A stretch of DNA of 59,249 nucleotides from positions 1 to 59,249 of the forward strand of contig JAFYGE010000059.1 in NCBI GenBank assembly GCA_017543335.1, in the 5' to 3' direction. The position numbers and the translations under genes are program-made. This document shows positions 8,783-17,044 of the stretch, one piece after another; within the stretch, counting starts at the first letter, position 1; every line of letters starts with the position of its first letter. Under the pieces are notes generated by a model. It saw only the letters and a program-made list of their open reading frames with translations. It was not told where the DNA came from and searched no databases. This stretch comes from Ruminococcus sp. GTDB lineage: Bacteria; Bacillota; Clostridia; Oscillospirales; Ruminococcaceae.

Positions 8783-8822
8783 TATATCACTTCTTCCGAC
8801 TTATTCTTATCATATTGTTTAA

Positions 8823-8851
8823 AGTATATCACAGGTTGTCAAATATGTCAA
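8823..8851 (-). promoter_or_regulatory. Promoter of the GT2 gene
   Basis: On the minus strand, TTGACA, 17 bases and TATACT lie about 40 bases upstream of the GT2 start. Confidence 0.8.
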
Positions 8852-8910
8852 TATTCCGGCAAAATACAGCACCTAAAATTAATATCTGGTTACATTATCA
8901 TACTACTTTA

Positions 8911-8939
8911 TTGACATGGAGAGATTTTTGTTATATAAT
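8911..8939 (+). promoter_or_regulatory. Promoter of the zinc-ribbon membrane protein gene
   Basis: Consensus TTGACA and TATAAT with a 17-base spacer. The leader to the ATG at 9063 is about 115 bases. Confidence 0.85.
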
Positions 8940-9062
8940 ATATTCAGCGATACTTAAATAATGCTATTGTTCCACTAATTAACTATTGAAAGAGCAGTTC
9001 TCAGGACAAGCAATAAAATTCAAGAGTTAGTTTGGGAATCAATAAATACGGGAGGTTATGAT

Positions 9063-10697
9063 ATGTTTTGTACTAACTGCGGAAGCACTTTAGGCAATGA
9101 CGCAAAGTTCTGTCCTAACTGCGGAACAAAGATAGATGCGGCAGAAGTACCGTTTCCATCTGCGTCCAGCAATTCTGTCAATGAAGAAAAGACGGTATAC
9201 GACCCATTTGAGCACGAAACTGATGCATTCAACTCTGAAAATTCATCCAGTGATATCACAACAGCTGTAAATGATATTCTTAATGACTCAGGATCATATT
9301 TTGAGGACAGATACGATCCTCTTGACGCTCCTACAGAGCTTCTTTCAGATGATCCTTTTGTGAGCAGTCTTGATTCTTCTGTTTCTGAACCTTCAGAGGC
9401 AAATAAACCTGACGTTGCTCCTCCGTTTGAGGGATTCAAGGACGAGCCTTTATCAGAAACTCCTCCTCCGGTAGATGAAAGTATATTTGGTAATGCTATC
9501 AAGGCAGAAGATATAAAGGATGATTCAGCTCTTCCTCCACCGCCGGTGCTTGAGCCTATACGCAATAATAATACAAGCTTTGATGCAAGCAGTAATAAGG
9601 ATAACTTAGATACAGTATATGTGCCTCAGGACCATACCTTTGGCAATAATCCATTTAATAATTCTGATTTTGCTCCTAATAACGGACAGCAGTTCGGCGA
9701 CCCGGTGCAGCAGCCTTATCCGGCAGGCGGTATGGTACCTCCGCCGGCAGCAGAAGCACCTGTGCAGAAGAAAGTCGGAGGCGGCAAAATGTTCATCGCC
9801 TCTATCATAGCTTTCATAACTATACTTGTACTTCTCACATTCAGCCTTGCTGTCAGCGTAAAGTTTGGTGCATCAGGAAGTACATTAAAGGGACGTATAA
9901 AGAAGCTCAATAAGAATACACTTCTCAGTGCTGAATTTGATGACGATGAGGTGTCAAATAATATCTACAAGACCCTCGGATTCAGAAGCATCACTGACGG
10001 AGATGCTGATAAGGATGACTTCAAGGAGTACCTCATGGAGTCCGATATGCTCGAATATTTAGGTCAGAACGTAAAGAACTACGCTGACTATATCATCGAG
10101 GGCGAGGGCAAAGACCCTACAATTACTTCTGAGGACATAAGAAATGACTTCTTCAAGGAAAATAACGACGTTGCTGAAGATATTTTCGGAAAGAAGCTCA
10201 ATAAGAAAGCTCTTAATAAGGTCCAGAGCCGTCTTGAAGCAAATGACGTTGATAAGTCACTCTCTATAAGTGAATGGAACAACAGTTCACTCTTCTCTAT
10301 GAGCGACTATAATTACATATTCTCATATTTGACACTTGGCATCATGATCGCTATTGTGTTCCTGTTCCTCATATGGATAGCTTTGATAGTTGACAGAAAG
10401 GGTCGCCACGTTTGCGGATTCTTCGGAACTATCTTCTCTATCACCGGTCTGCTTATGTTCATCATCGGTGTAGGCGTTCTTGGAGTATGCTCTATACTGT
10501 TTGCAGTTACAAGCAATGTTATATTCTACCTCATTCCAAACGTTTTATTCTGGTTCGGTATCATCGCACTTTGTATCGGTGCAGGCGAACTCTTCTTAGG
10601 CGGTATCTTCCACAAGATAAGCAAGAGTAAAAAACGCAAGGAAAAGGCTGCAAAGGCTGCTCAGGCACAGAATCCTGTTCCAATGCCTGTACAGTAA
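9063..10697 (+). CDS. Zinc-ribbon multi-pass membrane protein, function unknown
   Basis: This 544-residue protein starts with a zinc ribbon (CTNCGSTLGNDAKFCPNCG, residues 3-21; two CxxC pairs). A long acidic, Ser/Pro-rich and probably disordered segment reaches residue 235. The first membrane segment covers about 243-267. A charged domain of about 150 residues (270-415) probably faces outward. Three or four further membrane helices follow at about 420-525, then a Lys/Ala-rich tail. N-terminal zinc ribbons fused to membrane helices are frequent in Firmicutes but have no single role. The gene is monocistronic with its own consensus promoter and terminator. GGGAGG lies 7 bases before the ATG. 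Confidence 0.8.
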   Translation: MFCTNCGSTLGNDAKFCPNCGTKIDAAEVPFPSASSNSVNEEKTVYDPFEHETDAFNSENSSSDITTAVNDILNDSGSYFEDRYDPLDAPTELLSDDPFVSSLDSSVSEPSEANKPDVAPPFEGFKDEPLSETPPPVDESIFGNAIKAEDIKDDSALPPPPVLEPIRNNNTSFDASSNKDNLDTVYVPQDHTFGNNPFNNSDFAPNNGQQFGDPVQQPYPAGGMVPPPAAEAPVQKKVGGGKMFIASIIAFITILVLLTFSLAVSVKFGASGSTLKGRIKKLNKNTLLSAEFDDDEVSNNIYKTLGFRSITDGDADKDDFKEYLMESDMLEYLGQNVKNYADYIIEGEGKDPTITSEDIRNDFFKENNDVAEDIFGKKLNKKALNKVQSRLEANDVDKSLSISEWNNSSLFSMSDYNYIFSYLTLGIMIAIVFLFLIWIALIVDRKGRHVCGFFGTIFSITGLLMFIIGVGVLGVCSILFAVTSNVIFYLIPNVLFWFGIIALCIGAGELFLGGIFHKISKSKKRKEKAAKAAQAQNPVPMPVQ

Positions 10698-10713
10698 TCA
10701 ATATCGTGTAATT

Positions 10714-10754
10714 AAAATGACCTCTTGTTCATTGTGAACAGGAGGTCATTTTGC
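10714..10754 (+). terminator. Strong terminator
   Basis: An 18-bp stem from AAAATGACCTC to GAGGTCATTTT has a 3-base loop and one wobble pair. The T-run is short and lies partly inside the stem. Confidence 0.85.
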
Positions 10755-10771
10755 ATGGCAGTCAGTTTTTA

Positions 10772-10800
10772 TTGACACGATAGAATAGCTATGCTATAAT
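10772..10800 (+). promoter_or_regulatory. Promoter of the SF0329-like gene
   Basis: TTGACA, a 17-base spacer and an extended -10 element TGCTATAAT lie 35 bases upstream of the start codon. Confidence 0.85.
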
Positions 10801-10834
10801 TGTAGCTAAGATAAACAGGAATATAGGTGATCCA

Positions 10835-11326
10835 ATGATACATACTTGGTCAAAAATCAGAGATAAATTAGAAAACGACTATCTTGCTGATTCATTAAAA
10901 AAGCGTATAAAGTATTTTGCGACTTCATACAGTAAATGTCCTGATCACGAAGGAAGGGCAGCAATTCTGTTAGACGGGAAACAGGTTATCGCAGGGAGTT
11001 ATTGTGAACAATGGAGTAAGGCATCGCTGTTACCCAAAGACGATACTCTTGAAATCAGATTGCATTATGAATTTCCTTTTATGGATAATACAGCTTTGAA
11101 ATACAGTCAATTTGATCAGCGATGTTTTTATAAAGCATTTTATGAATTTGATAATCAAAGTATAGATAGAAGTCTTACAAGTTCAAATCTACTGGTTCGT
11201 ATATTTGCAATACTTGATAGAAGAGTTGGAAAGAGGACGCTATACAAAATAAAGGAAAATATCGAAAGTGAACCTGAAATATTTCAGATTTTTTTTAATA
11301 TACGCATAGAAGCTGAAGAAATATAA
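10835..11326 (+). CDS. SF0329-family-like cytoplasmic protein
   Basis: This 163-residue soluble protein has no signal peptide. The opening TWSKIRDKLENDYLADSL and the following KRIKYFATSYSKCPDHEGRAAILLDGKQV resemble the SF0329 family of small bacterial proteins (W.KL.....D.L..R....T.Y....d..GR..I..DG). I make that match from memory and the family has no established function; some members occur near toxin/immunity loci, but nothing here supports that. The gene has its own near-perfect promoter and a strong terminator, so it is an independent unit. Confidence 0.65.
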   Translation: MIHTWSKIRDKLENDYLADSLKKRIKYFATSYSKCPDHEGRAAILLDGKQVIAGSYCEQWSKASLLPKDDTLEIRLHYEFPFMDNTALKYSQFDQRCFYKAFYEFDNQSIDRSLTSSNLLVRIFAILDRRVGKRTLYKIKENIESEPEIFQIFFNIRIEAEEI

Positions 11327-11328
11327 TA

Positions 11329-11375
11329 ATTTTTGCCCTGAAGTGAAAAGTTATCACTTCGGGGCAAAAATTTTA
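11329..11375 (+). terminator. terminator after SF0329-like gene
   Basis: A 17-bp stem TTTTTGCCCTGAAGTGA / TCACTTCGGGGCAAAAA with one wobble pair is followed by TTTTAT. Confidence 0.9.
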
Positions 11376-11468
11376 TATTGGTACTTGTATGTTAAGTTTT
11401 CAACACTCCTCCGCTAAATGTTGAAAACTAATTAACAACATTTACACACCGAATTCAAACTAACACTA

Positions 11469-11497
11469 TTGACAATGCAAGCACAAAAGTGTATAAT
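11469..11497 (+). promoter_or_regulatory. Promoter of the DUF4214-CAP gene
   Basis: TTGACA, a 17-base spacer and TATAAT lie 35 bases before the start codon at 11532. Confidence 0.85.
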
Positions 11498-11531
11498 TTA
11501 TACAGAAACTTTTTTATAAGGGGGCATCAGT

Positions 11532-12812
11532 ATGAATGTCAGAAAGATAGCTGCCGCAGCGGCAGCAGCATTATTGCTTGTAAGTAATATAGGGTACACA
11601 AGCAGCTCATATTCCAGCAACATACCGACCAGCTATGCTGCCGGCTCATTTACAGCATCCTCATACTCAAAAAACACAGAGGGATTTGTAACAAGAATGT
11701 ATAACATAGTTCTTGGAAGAAATCCGGATAGTGCCGGACTTAAAAGCTGGACAACTAAGCTGAACACTAAAAAAGCTACAGCCTCGGACATAATATACGG
11801 CTTTTTCTGTTCGTCAGAGTATCAGAAGAAGAAAAAGACTAACGAGCAAATGGTAACGGACTGCTATAATGCTATGCTCGGAAGAAATCCTGATTCAAAA
11901 GGTATGACATCATGGACTCAGAGACTTAATGTAGGCATGACCGTAATGGCTGTATGCAAAGGTTTTGTAGGAAGCAACGAGTTCAAAGGACTGTGCTCAA
12001 CTTACGGTATAAGTCCCGGAAATATAACATTGAAGTATGCAAGGGACGAGAATTATGAGCGTACATATTTTGTATATCGTCTTTATAAGAACTGTTTGTT
12101 AAGAGACCCGGATGTAAACGGTCTTGAAACATGGTGTCAGAGACTTAAAAGCGGATATACAGGTACTCAGACTGCCAAAGGATTCATTTTCAGTAAGGAG
12201 TATATGAACATAGTTACGTCTAATTCCGCTTTTGTAGAGATGCTTTACAAGACTATCCTCGGCAGAGAACCTGATAAAAATGGTCTTGCAAGCTGGACTT
12301 CAAAGCTTGAAAAAGGCTCATCGAGAGAGAATGTTACTAATGGATTCCTTTTCAGCAATGAATTCAAAGGACAGTGCAGTACAGCTGGAATACAGCTTGG
12401 TGCGAAGATAAGCACTCCTGAAGAGAATACACCGTATATGAATTTCAGGAATGAAATTTTGACTCGTGTTAACAATGAGCGTGCTGCAAACGGACTCAAA
12501 CCGCTTTCAATGAACTTTGAGCTAAATAAAGCCGGAGATGTTCGTGCAAAGGAAATAGTAACAAGGTTCGCTCATACAAGACCTGACGGAACATTTTGTT
12601 TCACTGCTTTAGATGGTCTTAACTTACCATACTATTCTTACATGGGTGAGAATATAGCATCTGGTTTTCCTGATCCGTCTTCTGTAATGACCGGCTGGAT
12701 GAACTCGCCAACTCACAGAGAAAACATACTCAGTACAAATTACAAGTATGTTGGCATAGGTGTGGTATATTCAGGAGGAAAATACCACTGGACTCAGATA
12801 TTCATAGGATAA
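11532..12812 (+). CDS. Secreted DUF4214 repeat protein with C-terminal CAP domain
   Basis: This 426-residue protein has a signal peptide ending near residue 36. Four DUF4214-like modules between about 50 and 290 are very similar to those of the minus-strand protein at 6393-7658 (shared stretches such as SPGNITLKYARDEN and TNGFLFSNEFKGQCS). The C-terminal domain (about 305-426) is a CAP/SCP/PR1 domain: LTRVNNERAANGLKPL, the metal-site motif FAHTRPDG, GENIASG, and GWMNSPTHRENIL with its characteristic His. Bacterial CAP proteins are extracellular; their activity is usually unknown. GGGGG lies 7 bases before the ATG. Own promoter and terminator make it monocistronic. Confidence 0.9.
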   Translation: MNVRKIAAAAAAALLLVSNIGYTSSSYSSNIPTSYAAGSFTASSYSKNTEGFVTRMYNIVLGRNPDSAGLKSWTTKLNTKKATASDIIYGFFCSSEYQKKKKTNEQMVTDCYNAMLGRNPDSKGMTSWTQRLNVGMTVMAVCKGFVGSNEFKGLCSTYGISPGNITLKYARDENYERTYFVYRLYKNCLLRDPDVNGLETWCQRLKSGYTGTQTAKGFIFSKEYMNIVTSNSAFVEMLYKTILGREPDKNGLASWTSKLEKGSSRENVTNGFLFSNEFKGQCSTAGIQLGAKISTPEENTPYMNFRNEILTRVNNERAANGLKPLSMNFELNKAGDVRAKEIVTRFAHTRPDGTFCFTALDGLNLPYYSYMGENIASGFPDPSSVMTGWMNSPTHRENILSTNYKYVGIGVVYSGGKYHWTQIFIG

Positions 12813-12816
12813 AAAA

Positions 12817-12854
12817 ATAAAGCCATTTGTTCGTTTGAACAAATGGCTTTTTAA
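12817..12854. terminator. Bidirectional terminator
   Basis: A perfect 14-bp stem AAAGCCATTTGTTC / GAACAAATGGCTTT has a GTTT loop, an A-run before it and a T-run after it. It serves the CAP gene and the convergent gene ending at 12862. Confidence 0.9.
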
Positions 12855-12861
12855 TGTACTA

Positions 12862-14040
12862 TCAGAGCTTTTTCTTTTCGTCCTCTATGAGCTTGATGAG
12901 GTCATCAACGGACATATTTGCAGTTGACTTCTTTTTCTTCTCTGCATCAGACTTCTTGATAATATCTGATATATCAGGTGAGCTGCTCTTCTTTGGTGCT
13001 GCCGCAGGCTGTGCGGACTGGCTTCTGAGAGGAGTTGTCTTTGGAACATCGTTTCTTGACATCTCAGCAAGCTGAGCCTTTGGAAGTATACCTGTTATAT
13101 CGGAAGCGGATTCAACAGGTGTTGTAGGAGCACTTGTTGCCTTTGTGCTGAATGAACCGGTTCTTTCAGCCTCAGCAGTTTTTCTGAGCATCTCTTCTCT
13201 GAGAGCGTCTGCTGTAGGAGCTGTTGAAGAACTTCCGCTTACGTTTCTTGCAGCAAATGAGGATTCAGCACTACGCTGAGCCTTGAACTGCATTGTACGT
13301 TCTTTTTCCTTCTGATAAGGAGAATCCGGATTTACCTTTTTCTGGCTGAAATTCTCAGCGATAGACATCTTTTTGCGTTCGAGCTCATCGCTTGGAGGAA
13401 GTTCCTGATTAGCTTCAAAGAGCGGAGTTCCGTTCTTAACATGAGTTCTCTTCTGATCTTTATTCTTTTCGTTTTCGTCGTACTCATAGAAATCGAAGTT
13501 TTCGTCATCGAAATCATCGGATTTAGAAGAAGCTATCTTAGCGATGAGGAATATTACGAGTATAACGCAAGGGAGGATGAGCTCAAGGAGTATGCCGGGG
13601 ATACCCTTTGTGAAGTTGATGAATTTTCCGAGCTCTTTTATCTCAGGATAACCGGAAGCAATAGCGACTATCTTATCCTTTTCGATATTTTCAGGGTCGA
13701 TAACAGTTGAAGTTGAAGTTGAGTAAGTTTCAGAGCCGTCCTCAGCAGTAACGACTTCGTTTATTCTTCTTACGCAGAGCTTATCAGGTGAGCTTGAAGG
13801 GTAGCATATAACAATGTCACGTTCAAGCAGAGTATCGTTTGTTATTTCTTTTGCTATAAGAGCTGACCCCGGAGTTACCCAGTCAGCACCGTCTTCAACA
13901 ATATAGATGTACCTTCCGAAGATGTGAGGTGTTTTTCCTCCTGAAAAAGCGACATTTATTGCCAGAGAAACAACTATGAACAAAATACATATTACGGCAA
14001 TGAATACTTTCAGAATGGATAAACCTTTTTTCTTTTCCAT
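12862..14040 (-). CDS. Signal-peptidase-I-like (S26B/SipW-type) membrane protein without catalytic residues
   Basis: This 392-residue protein has one N-terminal membrane helix (about 9-30), a periplasmic-side segment resembling SipW/ER-type signal peptidase, a second helix (about 147-168), and a long charged, disordered cytoplasmic tail. The family normally reads V..GSMEP...GS.vi.K, then THRI. Here the matching stretches are VEDGADWVTPGSALIAKE and CVRRINEV. Ala therefore stands where the nucleophile Ser is expected, and Arg stands where the general-base His is expected. I therefore infer a protein that has lost protease activity and now scaffolds or regulates. The tail ends SVDDLIKLIEDEKKKL. 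A TTGAAA/17/TATAAT promoter lies upstream. Confidence 0.75.
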   Translation of the reverse strand: MEKKKGLSILKVFIAVICILFIVVSLAINVAFSGGKTPHIFGRYIYIVEDGADWVTPGSALIAKEITNDTLLERDIVICYPSSSPDKLCVRRINEVVTAEDGSETYSTSTSTVIDPENIEKDKIVAIASGYPEIKELGKFINFTKGIPGILLELILPCVILVIFLIAKIASSKSDDFDDENFDFYEYDENEKNKDQKRTHVKNGTPLFEANQELPPSDELERKKMSIAENFSQKKVNPDSPYQKEKERTMQFKAQRSAESSFAARNVSGSSSTAPTADALREEMLRKTAEAERTGSFSTKATSAPTTPVESASDITGILPKAQLAEMSRNDVPKTTPLRSQSAQPAAAPKKSSSPDISDIIKKSDAEKKKKSTANMSVDDLIKLIEDEKKKL

Positions 14041-14151
14041 AAATGATCACTTTCCTTTTCTTTACATTTTGATTATCATCTTTATTTTTTTGATTCTACA
14101 CGTCAGACGGAATATATCCGTCACAAAACCATAAAATATGGCAGTAAGAAT

Positions 14152-14180
14152 ATTATACCACATATTTATATAGATTTCAA
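14152..14180 (-). promoter_or_regulatory. Promoter of the signal-peptidase-like gene
   Basis: On the minus strand, TTGAAA, 17 bases and an extended -10 TGGTATAAT. A small GACGGA/TCCGTC hairpin at 14106-14122 sits in the leader. Confidence 0.7.
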
Positions 14181-14537
14181 ATGTTTTTATAGTTATATTA
14201 TTAAAATATGTCAGAAAAATATTATTTTTTGCAAACTATATCAAATTTGCACAAAGTTTTATTGATTGTTATACGACTATAGTCAAAATGCACAATTGAA
14301 AAACGCTGTATTATTGCAGTCTACACTAAGTTTAAGGCTGAATACCGCAATATGTAAATTTAGTGGACAAATATTTGTTGAAATAAACAGTTGAAAAATC
14401 CGATAAAACATAGTATAATTGAAATATATACCGCTTGTAATTTATTCTCATGTATATGGCTATACCTCGTTTGTAATGGTCAGAGAATAATATACGGATA
14501 GTATTAATGCCGCTGAACGGCAGAATGGAGATTTGAT
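14181..14537 (+). promoter_or_regulatory. AT-rich region with the glgP promoter
   Basis: No gene is visible in this intergenic stretch. A promoter TTGAAA (14391-14396), 17 bases, TATAAT (14414-14419) would give a leader of about 110 bases for the phosphorylase gene. Confidence 0.7.
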
Positions 14538-16946
14538 ATGGCAACTAAAAAAGCAAACCCTCTTATGACCAGCATAAAAGAAGAGTTTCCTAAGAAGCTC
14601 CAGCTTCTTTACAATGTTTCCCCTGAGGAGGCATCAGATAAACAAGTCTATCATGTGCTTTCTTCTATAATCGTTGAGATACTCGGTGCTAAAAGACAGA
14701 GCTTCATCAACCACACTCACTCTGTAGGCGGAAAACAGGTATACTATCTCTCAATGGAATTCCTTATGGGACGTTCCCTTAAAACCAGCATCTATAACCT
14801 CGAACTCGCTGAGGATATAAAAGCAATGCTGAAGCAGTATGATATAAATCTTGATAAAATATATGATTACGAGCCGGATGCAGGACTCGGAAACGGCGGT
14901 CTCGGTCGACTCGCTGCCTGCTATCTCGACGGACTTGCTACAGAGGGATTCCCTGCAATGGGCTACTCTATCTGCTATGAGTACGGTATCTTCCAGCAGA
15001 AGCTTGAAGACGGCTGGCAGACAGAGCTCCCTGATAACTGGCTTCCGGGCGGTTCAGTATGGCTCGTGCCAAAGCCTGAGCTTGCTATAGATATTCACTT
15101 CGAGGGCGACCTTCAGGAGTACTGGGATAATCAGTACCACTATATCTCTCATGTGAACTATAACACAGTTGTAGCTACTCCTTACGATATGTACGTTTCC
15201 GGCTACGGCGGAGAGGGAGTTTCTGTACTTCGTCTCTGGTCAGCTAAAGCTCCTAACTTCAATATGGAGATGTTCAACAAGGGTAACTACGAGAAGGCTC
15301 TTGCTCAGAACTCTATCGCAAACGCTATCTCAAAGGTACTCTATCCTAACGATAACCACCTTGAAGGAAAGAGCCTCCGTCTTCGTCAGCAGTATTTCCT
15401 CTGTGCAGCTTCTATCGGCGACATAGTAAATACTCACATGAACGTTTACGGAACTCTCGAAAACCTTGCTGACAAGGTCGCTATCCACATCAACGATACT
15501 CATCCTACACTTGCTATCCCTGAGCTTATGCGTATTCTTCTTGACGACTGCGGCTACAGCTGGGAGCAGTCATGGGACATCGTTACACGTACTTTTGCTT
15601 ATACAAACCATACTGTTATGGCAGAAGCACTCGAAAAGTGGGATGTTAACCTCGTAAAGACAGTTATTCCGAGAATCTTCTCTATCATAGTTGAGATAAA
15701 TAACCGTTACTGCCAGTCACTTATGGAAAAGAACGGCTACGACAGTGCTAAGACTACACGTATGTCCATAATCAAGGACAATCAGATACACATGGCTACA
15801 CTCTGCGTTGTTGCTTCACACAGCGTAAACGGCGTATCCAAGCTCCATTCCGAGATAATCAAGGAGTCTGTATTCCATGATGAATATGAGAATACTCCTG
15901 AGAAGTTCAAGAATGTAACTAACGGTATCGCATACAGAAGATGGCTCTATCAGTCCAACCCTGACCTTACAGAGCTTCTTTCCAAGACTATCGGCAAGAA
16001 GTTCATCAAGGACGCTTCCGAGCTTGCAAAATTCAAGAAGTTTGAGAACGATGAGGAAGTCCTCACAAAGCTCATGGAAGTAAAGAAGGCTAACAAAGAG
16101 CGTTTTGCAAAGTATGTAAAGAACAGCAACGATATAATCCTGAATACAGACAGTATTTTCGATGTACAGGTAAAGCGTCTCCACGAATATAAGAGACAGC
16201 ACCTCAACGTAATGAATATTCTTGCTGATTATGCTTATCTTCTCAATAATCCTGATGCTCCTTTCACTCCAAAGACATATATCTTTGCTGCAAAGGCTGC
16301 TCCGGGATACTATCTCGCAAAGCAGATAATCAAGATGATATGGGCTATATCAGAGGAGATAAGAAAGAATCCAAAGATAAATCAGAAGCTCTCTGTAGTG
16401 TTCCTTGAAAACTACTGCGTAACTCTCTCAGAGCTGCTCATGCCTGCTGCTGATGTTTCCGAGCAGATATCTCTCGCAGGAACAGAGGCTTCCGGTACAG
16501 GTAACATGAAGCTCATGCTCAATGGTGCTATCACTCTTGGTACTCTCGACGGAGCTAATATCGAGATCAAGGAAGCTTGCGGCGATGACAATATCGTTAT
16601 CTTCGGTATGACTACTCCGGAAGTTAAGGCTATGCAGGCAAGAGGCTATAATCCTACAGATTATTTCAATAATGACGGTCGTATCCACGAGGCTATCCAG
16701 CGTATGTATAACGGTATCAACGGTTGTACATTCAATGACGTTGCTAACTCTTTGAAGGATAAAGACCCATATATGGTACTTGCTGATTTCGACAGCTACA
16801 GAAATGCACAGCAGTACATCACGGAATGCTACAACGATAAGATGAAGTGGGCTAAGATGTCACTTAACAATATCGCTGGTGCGGGAATATTCTCAGCAGA
16901 CCGTGCAGTAACAGAGTATGCCGATAACATCTGGCACCTCAGATGA
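14538..16946 (+). CDS. glgP: Glycogen/maltodextrin phosphorylase
   Basis: This 802-residue GT35 enzyme releases glucose-1-phosphate from alpha-1,4-glucans in the cytoplasm. The N-terminal half shows YLSMEFLMGRSL, DAGLGNGGLGRLAACYLDG and HINDTHPTLAIPELMR. The C-terminal half shows VKRLHEYKRQ and the pyridoxal-phosphate site EASGTGNMKLMLNGA, with the cofactor Lys at about residue 658. Length is normal for the family. GGAG precedes the ATG. The next gene encodes a GH13 enzyme, so the pair probably serves intracellular glucan turnover, although a terminator separates the two. Codon bias suggests high expression. Confidence 0.97.
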   Translation: MATKKANPLMTSIKEEFPKKLQLLYNVSPEEASDKQVYHVLSSIIVEILGAKRQSFINHTHSVGGKQVYYLSMEFLMGRSLKTSIYNLELAEDIKAMLKQYDINLDKIYDYEPDAGLGNGGLGRLAACYLDGLATEGFPAMGYSICYEYGIFQQKLEDGWQTELPDNWLPGGSVWLVPKPELAIDIHFEGDLQEYWDNQYHYISHVNYNTVVATPYDMYVSGYGGEGVSVLRLWSAKAPNFNMEMFNKGNYEKALAQNSIANAISKVLYPNDNHLEGKSLRLRQQYFLCAASIGDIVNTHMNVYGTLENLADKVAIHINDTHPTLAIPELMRILLDDCGYSWEQSWDIVTRTFAYTNHTVMAEALEKWDVNLVKTVIPRIFSIIVEINNRYCQSLMEKNGYDSAKTTRMSIIKDNQIHMATLCVVASHSVNGVSKLHSEIIKESVFHDEYENTPEKFKNVTNGIAYRRWLYQSNPDLTELLSKTIGKKFIKDASELAKFKKFENDEEVLTKLMEVKKANKERFAKYVKNSNDIILNTDSIFDVQVKRLHEYKRQHLNVMNILADYAYLLNNPDAPFTPKTYIFAAKAAPGYYLAKQIIKMIWAISEEIRKNPKINQKLSVVFLENYCVTLSELLMPAADVSEQISLAGTEASGTGNMKLMLNGAITLGTLDGANIEIKEACGDDNIVIFGMTTPEVKAMQARGYNPTDYFNNDGRIHEAIQRMYNGINGCTFNDVANSLKDKDPYMVLADFDSYRNAQQYITECYNDKMKWAKMSLNNIAGAGIFSADRAVTEYADNIWHLR

Positions 16947-16967
16947 TCCGGGAAAGATTCTGGATAT

Positions 16968-16996
16968 AAGGGGACGTTCAGCGTCCCCTTTTTTAC
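16968..16996 (+). terminator. glgP terminator
   Basis: GGGGACG-ttcag-CGTCCCC is followed by TTTTTT. Confidence 0.9.
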
Positions 16997-17044
16997 AATC
17001 AGCGGTGATACTCTATCTATCATTTTGTAAGGAGTGACTTTTTT

